In this document: in pieces, positions 20,592-27,370 of the stretch | How positions within the stretch are numbered: position 1 is the first letter of the stretch | Layout: every line of letters begins with the position of its first letter | From: Streptomyces sp. P9-A2 | Lineage (GTDB): Bacteria; Actinomycetota; Actinomycetes; Streptomycetales; Streptomycetaceae | Direction of reading: 5' to 3' | DNA: 64,000 nt | NCBI RefSeq assembly: GCF_036634175.1 | Contig: NZ_JAZIFX010000001.1 | Coordinates: 1,922,001-1,986,000, forward strand | Position numbers and translations under genes: made by a program | Notes under the pieces: model-generated | What the model was told of the DNA's origin: nothing | Seen by the model: the letters and a program-made list of their open reading frames with translations, nothing else | The model's database searches: none

Positions 20592-22589
20592 GTGGACACG
20601 ACCCTTCAGGACCCTCTGGTCGGGCAGGTGCTCGACGGTCGGTATCGCGTCGAAGCGCGTATCGCGGTCGGCGGGATGGCCACGGTCTACCGGGCCGTGG
20701 ACACCCGCCTCGACCGCGTGCTCGCGCTCAAGGTGATGCACCCGGCGCTCGCCGCCGACGGTTCCTTCGTCGACCGGTTCATCCGCGAGGCGAAGTCGGT
20801 GGCCCGTCTGGACCATCCGAACGTGGTGCAGGTCTTCGACCAGGGCACCGACCGGGGGTACGTGTATCTGGCGATGGAGTACATCGCCGGCTGCACCCTG
20901 CGGGACGTGCTGCGCGAGCGCGGGGCGCTGCAGCCGCGTGCCGCGCTGGACATCCTGGAGCCGATGCTGGCCGCGCTCGGTGCCGCGCACCGGGCCGGTT
21001 TCGTGCACCGGGACATGAAGCCGGAGAACGTCCTGATCGGGGACGACGGCCGGGTCAAGGTCGCCGACTTCGGCCTGGTCCGGGGCGTGGGCACGGTGAC
21101 GAACACCACCGGCACCGTGCTGGGCACGGTCTCGTACCTGGCACCGGAGCAGATCGAGAGCGGTACCGCCGACCCTCGCGTGGACGTCTACGCGTGCGGC
21201 ATCCTGCTCTACGAGATGCTGACCGGTGAGCGGCCGCACGAGGGCGACTCACCCGCGATCGTGCTCTACAAGCATCTGCACGACGACGTACCGCCGCCGT
21301 CGGCCGTCGTCCCCGGTATGGCGTACGCGCTGGACGAGCTGGTCGCGTCGGCGACCGCGCGCAACCCGGAGATCCGTCCGCACGACGCGGTGGCGCTGTT
21401 CGCCCAGGTCCGCGTGGCCCGCGGCGGCCTCGACACGGCGCAGCTGGACGCGGTCCCGCCCCAGGCGCTGTCGTCGGAGCACCACAACGCGGACGACCGT
21501 ACGAGCGTCATCCCGCGCGCGCTGACCTCCCCCACGCTCGGCTTCGCTCGCGCGGGGGGACCCCCATCCCGCCCGCTGCCCGTGAACGAGGACGACGAAC
21601 AGCAGGGGCGCGGCGGCGGTGCGGACTCCTACCACCGCACCAGCCGGCTCCGGACCCCGGCGCCGCTGCCGCCCCGGCGCGGCCCGGGGCTGCGCGCTCC
21701 GGCGCTGCTGCGCGGCCCGATGACGATCGTCGTCGTGGTGCTGCTGGTCCTCGGGGCCGGAGCGGGCGTCTGGTACATCAACTCGGGCCAGTTCACCAAG
21801 GTCCCGCCGCTGCTGGCGAAGACCGAGCAGGAGGCCCGGGACCGGCTGGCGGAGGCCGGGCTGGACGTCGGCCGGGTCGAGGAGGCGTACAGCGACTCCG
21901 TGAGGCGGGGCACGGTGATCCGTACGGACCCGGCAGCGGGCGCCCGTATCCGCGGCACCGACTCGGTCTCGCTGACCCTCTCCAAGGGGCCACAGACCGT
22001 GAAGGTGCCCGATGTGGACGGCGTCGCGCTGGACAGGGCGCGGTCCGCGCTGAAGAAGGCGGGCCTGGAGCCGGGCATGGTCACCCGGGAGTTCAGCGAG
22101 GACGTGGCCAAGGGTTCCGTGATCTCCACCGGGCCGGCCGGGGGTACCGAGGTCCGTGCGGGCTCGGCGGTGGCACTCACCGTGAGCAAGGGCAACCCGG
22201 TGGACATCCCCGACGTGACCGGCGATGAGGCGGCGGACGCGCGCGCCGCGCTGGAGGAGGCCGGCCTCGAGGTGGAGGTCGCCACCGAGCGGGTCACCTC
22301 CGAGCACGACGCGGGCCGGGTGGCCCGGCAGAGCCCGGAGGCGGGCGGTGAGGCCGTCGAGGGGGACACCGTGACGCTGACGCTGTCCAAGGGACCCGAG
22401 ATGATCGAGGTTCCCGACGTGGTCGGCAACAGCGTGGACGAGGCCACGGAGACGCTGGAGGCGGCCGGGTTCCGGGTCGAGGAGGACCGCGGGCTGCTCG
22501 GCCTGTTCGGCGACACCGTCAGGGGACAGTCCGTGAAGGGCGGGGGCACCGCGCCCAAGGGCTCGACGATCACCCTCAAGATCCGCTGA
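20592..22589 (+). CDS. PASTA-domain serine/threonine protein kinase
   Basis: The protein has 665 residues. The cytoplasmic kinase domain (about 15-275) has the G-loop VGGMATVYRAVD, Lys in VLALKVM, catalytic HRDMKPENVLI, Mg-binding DFGLVR and APEQIESG. A disordered linker follows with an in-frame repeat element (residues about 312-327). One membrane helix (about 377-397) leads to four PASTA domains outside (e.g. KVPDVDGVALDRARSALKKA), which bind muropeptides or lipid II in related kinases. The GTG start is at 20592. By position it corresponds to pknL of mycobacteria, though PknL lacks PASTA domains. Confidence 0.95.
   Translation: MDTTLQDPLVGQVLDGRYRVEARIAVGGMATVYRAVDTRLDRVLALKVMHPALAADGSFVDRFIREAKSVARLDHPNVVQVFDQGTDRGYVYLAMEYIAGCTLRDVLRERGALQPRAALDILEPMLAALGAAHRAGFVHRDMKPENVLIGDDGRVKVADFGLVRGVGTVTNTTGTVLGTVSYLAPEQIESGTADPRVDVYACGILLYEMLTGERPHEGDSPAIVLYKHLHDDVPPPSAVVPGMAYALDELVASATARNPEIRPHDAVALFAQVRVARGGLDTAQLDAVPPQALSSEHHNADDRTSVIPRALTSPTLGFARAGGPPSRPLPVNEDDEQQGRGGGADSYHRTSRLRTPAPLPPRRGPGLRAPALLRGPMTIVVVVLLVLGAGAGVWYINSGQFTKVPPLLAKTEQEARDRLAEAGLDVGRVEEAYSDSVRRGTVIRTDPAAGARIRGTDSVSLTLSKGPQTVKVPDVDGVALDRARSALKKAGLEPGMVTREFSEDVAKGSVISTGPAGGTEVRAGSAVALTVSKGNPVDIPDVTGDEAADARAALEEAGLEVEVATERVTSEHDAGRVARQSPEAGGEAVEGDTVTLTLSKGPEMIEVPDVVGNSVDEATETLEAAGFRVEEDRGLLGLFGDTVRGQSVKGGGTAPKGSTITLKIR
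21528..21572 (+). repeat. C5/G5 palindromic element inside the PASTA kinase gene
   Basis: CTCCCCCACGCTCGG followed by CTCGCGCGGGGGGACCCCCA matches the element found between genes at 56.9, 57.05 and 63.6 kb. It is in frame and adds TSPTLGFARAGGPPSR to the flexible linker between kinase domain and membrane helix, where extra residues are tolerated. Confidence 0.8.
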
Positions 22590-22602
22590 GCCACCGACCC
22601 GG

Positions 22603-22660
22603 TGAACCACCGGCCCGCCGAGCTGCCGACCCGCTGAACCACCGGCCCGCCGAGCTGCCG
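22603..22660. repeat. Two 26-base direct repeats, 32-base period
   Basis: The phrase beginning TGAACCACCGGCCCGCCGAG occurs at 22603 and again at 22635, followed by a third partial copy, in the short gap after the kinase gene. No gene or RNA role is apparent. Confidence 0.8.
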
Positions 22661-22727
22661 GCCCCGCGAGCTGCCGTTGCGCTGGTCCGGCGGCGGCCGC
22701 CGGGCGGCGGCATGACACCCTGGACGG

Positions 22728-23609
22728 GTGAAGAGTCACCTGTCCGGCCCTGCCCGCAATCCGGTCGGCGGCCATGTCCCCGTGGCCGGCGGTCTGCATT
22801 CCGTCGGTCTGTCCTACGCCCGTGAGCTGCGCGCGGAAGCCGTTCAGGTCTTCGTCGCCAACCCGCGCGGCTGGGCGACGCCGACCGGCAACCCGAAGCA
22901 GGACGCGGCCTTCCGCGAGGAGTGCGCGGCCGAGTCGATCCCGGCGTACGTGCACGCCCCGTATCTGATCAACTTCGGGTCCCACACCCGGGCGACCGTC
23001 GAGCGGTCCGTCGAGTCGCTGCGGCACTCGCTGCGGCGCGGGCGCGAGATCGGGGCGCTGGGCGTGGTGGTCCACACCGGCAGCGCGACGGGCGGACGGG
23101 AGCGGCCGGTGGCGCTGGCACAGGTACGGGAGTATCTGCTTCCGCTGCTCGACGAGCTCACCCATGACGACGACCCGTTCCTGCTCCTCGAGTCGACGGC
23201 CGGCCAGGGTTCCTCCCTCTGCTCGCGGACCTGGGACTTCGGGCCGTACTTCGAGGCGCTGGACGCCCATCCGAAACTGGGCGTCTGCCTGGACACCTGC
23301 CATGTCTTCGCGGCCGGCCACGATCTGACCGGGCCGAGCGGGATGCGTCGAACCCTGGATCTACTGGTGGACACGGTCGGCGAGGGACGGCTGAAACTGA
23401 TCCACGCCAATGACTCCATGGATGTGGTCGGCGCACACAAGGACCGTCACGCGAACATTGGTGCCGGCCATATCGGCGAGGACCCGTTCCGCGCGTTGAT
23501 GGCGCACCCCGCGACCGAGGGCGTCCCGCTGATCATCGAGACACCCGGCGGCAAGGAGGGCCATGCGGCGGACGTGGAGCGGCTGAAGAAGCTCCGGGAG
23601 TCGTCGTAG
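22728..23609 (+). CDS. nfo: Deoxyribonuclease IV (AP endonuclease Nfo family)
   Basis: Zinc-dependent endonuclease of base excision repair that cuts 5' of abasic sites. It has 293 residues. Metal ligands in family motifs: PAYVHAPYLINFGS, VVVHTGSATGG, LLLESTAGQGSSLCS, GVCLDTCHVFAAGHD, LKLIHANDSMDVVGAHKDRH, HIGEDPFRAL and IIETPGG. The start is GTG 22728. It is convergent with the sulfite-oxidase-like gene, whose stop is only 37 bases away. Confidence 0.95.
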   Translation: MKSHLSGPARNPVGGHVPVAGGLHSVGLSYARELRAEAVQVFVANPRGWATPTGNPKQDAAFREECAAESIPAYVHAPYLINFGSHTRATVERSVESLRHSLRRGREIGALGVVVHTGSATGGRERPVALAQVREYLLPLLDELTHDDDPFLLLESTAGQGSSLCSRTWDFGPYFEALDAHPKLGVCLDTCHVFAAGHDLTGPSGMRRTLDLLVDTVGEGRLKLIHANDSMDVVGAHKDRHANIGAGHIGEDPFRALMAHPATEGVPLIIETPGGKEGHAADVERLKKLRESS

Positions 23610-23646
23610 TCGTCCGCGGTCCCGGGAGGACGCACACCGGACCGGC

Positions 23647-24294
23647 TCAGAGCTCGGGGCCCTCCCCGGGCTCCTCCTGGTACGAGTAGCGCTGTTCCTT
23701 CCAGGGGTCGCCGACGTTGTGGTAGCCGCGCTCCTCCCAGAAACCGCGGCGGTCGGTGGTCATGTACTCCACCCCGCGAACCCATTTGGGCCCCTTCCAG
23801 GCGTACAGATGGGGGACGATCAGACGGAGCGGGAACCCGTGCTCGGCGGTCAGCAGCTCGCCGTCCTTGTGGGTGGCGAAGAGGGTCCGCTCGGACGCGA
23901 AGTCCGCCAGGCGCAGGTTGGAGCTGAATCCGTACTCGGCCCAGACCATCACATGGGTGACGTCGGACGCCGGTGGGGCGAGTTCCAGGAGGGTACGGAC
24001 CGGAATGCCGCCCCATTCGGCGCCGAGCATGCTGAACTTGGTGACACAGTGCAGGTCGGCCACGACGCTGCGGTACGGCAGGGCCGTGAACTCCTCGTGG
24101 TTCCAGCAGCGCTTGTCACCGTCGGCGGTGGCGCCGAACACCCTGAACTCCCAGCGCTCGGGCCGGAACCTGGGCACCGGACCGTAGTGCGTGACCGGCC
24201 AGCCCTTCTGCAGTCGCTGTCCCGGCGGGAGCTCGAACCGTGCCCCTTCCTCCGCTGTGCGCTCCCCCGATTCGCGTTCCGCCGGCTGACCCAT
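23647..24294 (-). CDS. Sulfite-oxidase-like molybdopterin protein
   Basis: The protein has 215 residues, the short single-domain type related to YedY/MsrP and the SUOX molybdopterin fold. The Mo-ligating Cys is in VVADLHCVTKFSM (about residue 83). HGFPLRLIVPHLYAWKGPKW and the tail SYQEEPGEGPEL are typical of the actinobacterial group. There is no signal peptide, so the protein is probably cytoplasmic. ATG 24294. It is divergent from bfr. The physiological substrate is unknown. Confidence 0.88.
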   Translation of the reverse strand: MGQPAERESGERTAEEGARFELPPGQRLQKGWPVTHYGPVPRFRPERWEFRVFGATADGDKRCWNHEEFTALPYRSVVADLHCVTKFSMLGAEWGGIPVRTLLELAPPASDVTHVMVWAEYGFSSNLRLADFASERTLFATHKDGELLTAEHGFPLRLIVPHLYAWKGPKWVRGVEYMTTDRRGFWEERGYHNVGDPWKEQRYSYQEEPGEGPEL

Positions 24295-24371
24295 GCTTCC
24301 ATCCTGACAGACCCGGCGTAACGCATCGGACCGGGGTCACACGAAATCGCGCAATACACCCCAAAGCGCAG

Positions 24372-24390
24372 TAAGCATAGCCTTACTTAC
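24372..24390 (-). promoter_or_regulatory. Iron-box-like operator upstream of bfr
   Basis: Reading the minus strand, GTAAGTAAGGCTATGCTTA agrees at 13 of 19 positions with the actinobacterial IdeR/DmdR1 box (TTAGGTTAGGCTAACCTAA as I remember it). It includes the inverted arms AGTAAG/CTTACT. It lies in an unusually A/T-rich 50 bases about 90 bases before bfr. Confidence 0.5.
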
Positions 24391-24478
24391 TAAGTCAGTA
24401 CTTACTGGACGATCTTCTCCACCGGTGGAATCATGCGGCGCACCTGGACCGTTCATCCGTACGGAAGGAGCCCCCGCG

Positions 24479-24991
24479 ATGCAGGGCGACCCCGAGGTCA
24501 TCGAATTCCTCAACGAGCAGCTGACCGCCGAGCTGACCGCGATCAACCAGTACTTCCTGCACTCGAAACTGCAGGACCACAAGGGCTGGACCAGGCTCGC
24601 CGAGCACACGCGCGCCGAGTCCTTCGACGAGATGCGGCATGCGGAGGTGCTCACCGACCGCATCCTGCTGCTCGACGGCCTGCCCAACTACCAGCGGCTC
24701 TTCCATGTGCGGGTCGGGCAGACGGTGACGGAGATGTTCCAGGCCGACCGGGAGGTCGAGGTCGAGGCCATCGACCGGCTGCGCCGGGGCGTGGAGGTCA
24801 TGCGCCACAAGAACGACATCACGTCCGCCAACATCTTCGAGGCGATCCTCGCCGACGAGGAGCAGCACATCGACTACCTGGACACCCAGCTGGAACTCAT
24901 CGAGAAGCTGGGCGAGGCACTGTACCTGTCGACGGTGATCGAGCAGTCCCAGCCGGACTCCTCGGGGAAGGGCACGCCCTCGGCCTACTAG
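24479..24991 (+). CDS. bfr: Bacterioferritin
   Basis: Iron-storage protein of 24 subunits with haem at subunit interfaces. It has 170 residues. Ferroxidase ligands are in the canonical places: Glu18, Glu51, His54, Glu94, Glu127 and His130. The haem ligand is Met52 (FDEMRHAEV). ATG 24479 has GGAAGGAG upstream. The stop codon TAG (24989-24991) is part of the CTAG tetramer at which a TIR element begins, so the annotated C-terminus (GKGTPSAY) may have been set by that insertion. Pairs functionally with bfd. Confidence 0.97.
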   Translation: MQGDPEVIEFLNEQLTAELTAINQYFLHSKLQDHKGWTRLAEHTRAESFDEMRHAEVLTDRILLLDGLPNYQRLFHVRVGQTVTEMFQADREVEVEAIDRLRRGVEVMRHKNDITSANIFEAILADEEQHIDYLDTQLELIEKLGEALYLSTVIEQSQPDSSGKGTPSAY

Positions 24992-25213
24992 GGTCTGTCC
25001 GGCGGATCGAGTCGGAGGTGACCGGCGGCGTCTGTCCGGCTGGGCCGAGCGAGGGCGATGAGGGCCCCTTCCGCGCGAGCGTGTTCGAACGTGGGGGAGC
25101 GTTCAGACGCAAGGCGGAGGAGGGCGTCGACGCGATGAGGGTCCCCTTGCTCGAAAAGCTTGAGGGAGGGCGTGCCGGCCCCCGTATCTCCGGCATGATC
25201 CGCCGGACAGACC
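24992..25213. mobile_element. TIR element family 1, copy A (222 bp, MITE-like)
   Basis: Begins GGTCTGTCCGGCGGATC and ends with the exact reverse complement, flanked by CTAG on the left and CTGG on the right. The interior is related to copies B and D (e.g. GCGTTCAGACGCAAGGCGG) but is shorter. It has no transposase frame. The flanking tetramers fit a 4-base YTAR target like that of the IS5 group, suggesting a non-autonomous derivative. Confidence 0.8.
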
Positions 25214-25228
25214 CTGGACCTACAGGGC

Positions 25229-25465
25229 TTACGCGGCTTCGGGGAGCTCCGTCGCGAGGGGCGGCCGGCCCTGGTCGGCCAGCTGGCGTCGGGGGCAGGC
25301 CCCCCGGCCGAGCAGCGCCTGGATGCGTCGCACGCAGCCGCCGCAGTCGGTGCCGGCCTTGCAGGCGGAGGCGATCTGCCGGGGAGTGCAGGCCCCGGCA
25401 TCCGCGTGACTCTTCACCTGTTCCTCGGTCACTCCGAAGCAGCTGCAGACGAACACGCGGTTCAC
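25229..25465 (-). CDS. bfd: Bacterioferritin-associated (2Fe-2S) ferredoxin
   Basis: Small electron donor that reduces stored iron in Bfr for release. It has 78 residues. The BFD-type [2Fe-2S] cysteines are all present: VFVCSCFGVTEEQV at the N-terminus and TDCGGCVRRIQALL about 30 residues later. GTG 25465 has GGGAGG upstream. A clear iron box lies 44 bases upstream. It is convergent with bfr and separated from it only by TIR element copy A. Confidence 0.93.
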   Translation of the reverse strand: MNRVFVCSCFGVTEEQVKSHADAGACTPRQIASACKAGTDCGGCVRRIQALLGRGACPRRQLADQGRPPLATELPEAA

Positions 25466-25508
25466 CTCCCGACGTAGCGTGGGTCGTGCCGCCCCGACTC
25501 CTGATCGG

Positions 25509-25527
25509 TGAGGCAAACCTAACCTTA
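25509..25527 (-). promoter_or_regulatory. Iron box (IdeR/DmdR1-type) upstream of bfd
   Basis: TGAGGCAAACCTAACCTTA agrees at 14 of 19 positions with the remembered DmdR/IdeR box TTAGGTTAGCCTAACCTAA, with an exact right half. It sits 44 bases before the bfd start, where a bound repressor would block transcription when iron is plentiful. Confidence 0.7.
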
Positions 25528-25552
25528 CCCGTCGCCCGGAGGGCATAAAAGT

Positions 25553-25591
25553 GGGGTGGGTGCGGATTTCATGTGATCCGCGCCCCACCCC
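25553..25591. terminator. Hairpin between aroG and bfd, first
   Basis: GGGGTGGGTGCGGAT (25553-25567) pairs with ATCCGCGCCCCACCCC (25576-25591) with one bulged base. It probably ends aroG transcripts that pass the 25610-25664 stem. Confidence 0.55.
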
Positions 25592-25609
25592 TCGCCGTTC
25601 CGGTAGGTG

Positions 25610-25664
25610 AGCGGCGGGTGGCCGATACCGGCGCCTACTGGTCCGGTACCGGCCACCCGCCGCT
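25610..25664 (-). terminator. 22-bp stem just after aroG
   Basis: Arms 25610-25631 and 25643-25664 pair at 21 of 22 positions. The 3' end of aroG is nine bases away. The sequence CGGCGCCTACTGGTCC within it repeats the last codons of aroG (25668 onwards), so part of the terminator looks like a duplication of the gene end. Confidence 0.7.
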
Positions 25665-25672
25665 TTCGGCGC

Positions 25673-27025
25673 CTACTGGTCCCGGTACATCTCGGCGACG
25701 AGGAACGCCAGGTCCAGCGACTGGCTACGGTTGAGCCGCGGGTCGCAGGCCGTCTCGTAGCGCTGGTGCAGATCGTCGACGAAGATCTCGTCGCCACCGC
25801 CCACGCACTCGGTGACGTCGTCGCCGGTGAGCTCCACGTGGATACCGCCGGGGTGGGTGCCGAGCTCCTTGTGGACCTCGAAGAAGCCCTTCACCTCGTC
25901 CAGCACGTCGTCGAAGCGGCGGGTCTTGTGGCCGGAGGCCGCCTCGAAGGTGTTGCCGTGCATCGGGTCGGTCACCCAGGCGACGGTGGCGCCGGAGGCG
26001 GTGACCTTCTCGACCAGCTCGGGCAGCTTGTCGCGGATCTTGTCCGCGCCCATGCGGACGATGAAGGTCAGCCGGCCGGGCTCGCGGTCCGGGTCGAGAC
26101 GCTCGATGTACTGCAGCGCCTCCTCGACCGTCGTCGTCGGGCCGAGCTTGACGCCGATGGGGTTGCGGATCCGCGAGGCGAACTCGATGTGCGCGTGGTC
26201 CAACTGCCGGGTGCGCTCACCGACCCACACCATGTGCGCGGAGACGTCGTACAGCTGTCCGGTGCGCGAGTCGACGCGGGTCAGCGCCGACTCGTAGTCC
26301 ATCAGCAGCGCCTCGTGCGAGGAGAAGAACTCGACGGTCTTGAACTCCTCCGGCTCGGCCCCGCAGGCCTGCATGAAGTTCAGCGCCTGGTCGATCTCGC
26401 GGGCGAGCTGCTCGTAGCGCTGGCCCGACGGGGACGACTTCACGAAGTCCTGGTTCCAGGCGTGCACCTGGCGCAGGTCGGCGTAGCCGCCGGTGGTGAA
26501 GGCGCGCACCAGGTTCAGAGTGGAGGCGGAGGCGTGGTACATCCGCTTCAGCCGCTCGGGGTCCGGGATGCGGGCCGCCTCGGTGAAGTCGAAGCCGTTG
26601 ACGGAGTCGCCCCGGTAGGTGGGCAGGGTCACGCCGTCGCGGGTCTCGGTCGACTTGGAGCGCGGCTTGGAGTACTGGCCGGCGATCCGGCCCACCTTCA
26701 CCACGGGCACGGACGCGGCGTACGTCAGTACGGCACCCATCTGGAGCAACGTCTTGAGCTTGGCCCTGATGTGGTCGGCGGACACCGCGTCGAAGGACTC
26801 CGCGCAGTCGCCGCCCTGGAGAAGGAACGCCTCTCCCTTGGCGACGGCCGCCATCCGGGCGCGCAGCTGGTCGCACTCGCCCGCGAAGACGAGTGGCGGA
26901 TACGACTCGAGGTCCGCGATCACTGCGCGCAGAGCCTCGGTGTCGGGGTACTCGGGCTGCTGCGCCGCGGGCAGGTCTCGCCAGGTGTTGCCAGCGCTCG
27001 GGCTGGTCTTAGCGTTCACGGTCAC
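25673..27025 (-). CDS. aroG: Class II DAHP synthase (3-deoxy-7-phosphoheptulonate synthase)
   Basis: First enzyme of the shikimate pathway, condensing PEP and erythrose-4-phosphate. It has 450 residues, the plant/actinobacterial class II type. Seen: VFAGECDQLRARMAAVAKGE, LLQGGDCAESFDAVSADHIR with the metal Cys, GRIAGQYSKPRSK, HMVWVGERTRQLDHAH and WVTDPMHGNTFEA. It starts with GTG 27025. It is divergent from the trpE operon, so the entry step and the tryptophan branch point share an intergenic region. Named aroH in some Streptomyces annotations. Confidence 0.95.
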   Translation of the reverse strand: MTVNAKTSPSAGNTWRDLPAAQQPEYPDTEALRAVIADLESYPPLVFAGECDQLRARMAAVAKGEAFLLQGGDCAESFDAVSADHIRAKLKTLLQMGAVLTYAASVPVVKVGRIAGQYSKPRSKSTETRDGVTLPTYRGDSVNGFDFTEAARIPDPERLKRMYHASASTLNLVRAFTTGGYADLRQVHAWNQDFVKSSPSGQRYEQLAREIDQALNFMQACGAEPEEFKTVEFFSSHEALLMDYESALTRVDSRTGQLYDVSAHMVWVGERTRQLDHAHIEFASRIRNPIGVKLGPTTTVEEALQYIERLDPDREPGRLTFIVRMGADKIRDKLPELVEKVTASGATVAWVTDPMHGNTFEAASGHKTRRFDDVLDEVKGFFEVHKELGTHPGGIHVELTGDDVTECVGGGDEIFVDDLHQRYETACDPRLNRSQSLDLAFLVAEMYRDQ

Positions 27026-27168
27026 GCCTCAACATTACGGGGTGGGATGGTGCCTTCCGGGCGATGCCCAGCAAGTGAGACGGAGAACGCGCTCCGTGAC
27101 CGGACGACGGACGCACCGGGGCCGGGCGTGGGGCATGCGCTCGCGGGCCATGCGCTAGGGTGCGTCCC

Positions 27169-27255
27169 ATGTCCGCGCTTTCGCCCCGGAACGGTTCGGC
27201 TCAGAACCCTTCCACCCCGAACTGGTGGTGGCCCGCTTCTCCGGCGGCCCACTGA
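27169..27255 (+). CDS. trpL: trp leader peptide (28 residues, Trp-Trp-Trp)
   Basis: ATG 27169 to TGA 27253-27255 encodes a 28-residue peptide containing PNWWWPASPAAH at its end. Three consecutive TGG codons followed within 30 bases by a terminator hairpin, in front of an anthranilate synthase gene, is the classic attenuator arrangement. A leader with three adjacent Trp codons was reported for the S. venezuelae anthranilate synthase gene. Confidence 0.93.
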   Translation: MSALSPRNGSAQNPSTPNWWWPASPAAH

Positions 27256-27281
27256 CCTTGTAGCGCGTACGCAAGACTTCG

Positions 27282-27308
27282 CGAAGGCCGCCCGAGGGGC
27301 GGCCTTCG
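27282..27308 (+). terminator. trp attenuator hairpin
   Basis: Arms 27282-27293 (CGAAGGCCGCCC) and 27297-27308 are perfect complements with loop GAG. It is the terminator formed when the ribosome passes the three Trp codons quickly. An upstream strand around 27258-27285 (GTACGCAAGACTTCGCGAAG) could pair alternatively as antiterminator when the ribosome stalls. Confidence 0.88.
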
Positions 27309-27370
27309 GCGTTCGCGGACCGCGCGGCGCGTGCGGGTCGGCCCTCCCACACACCGAGGGACCACGACCG

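Noticed and set aside
25607..27370. An in-frame 588-codon extension of trpE upstream through aroG
   Set aside because: It runs antisense to aroG and across the leader peptide; TrpE homology begins only after 27371.
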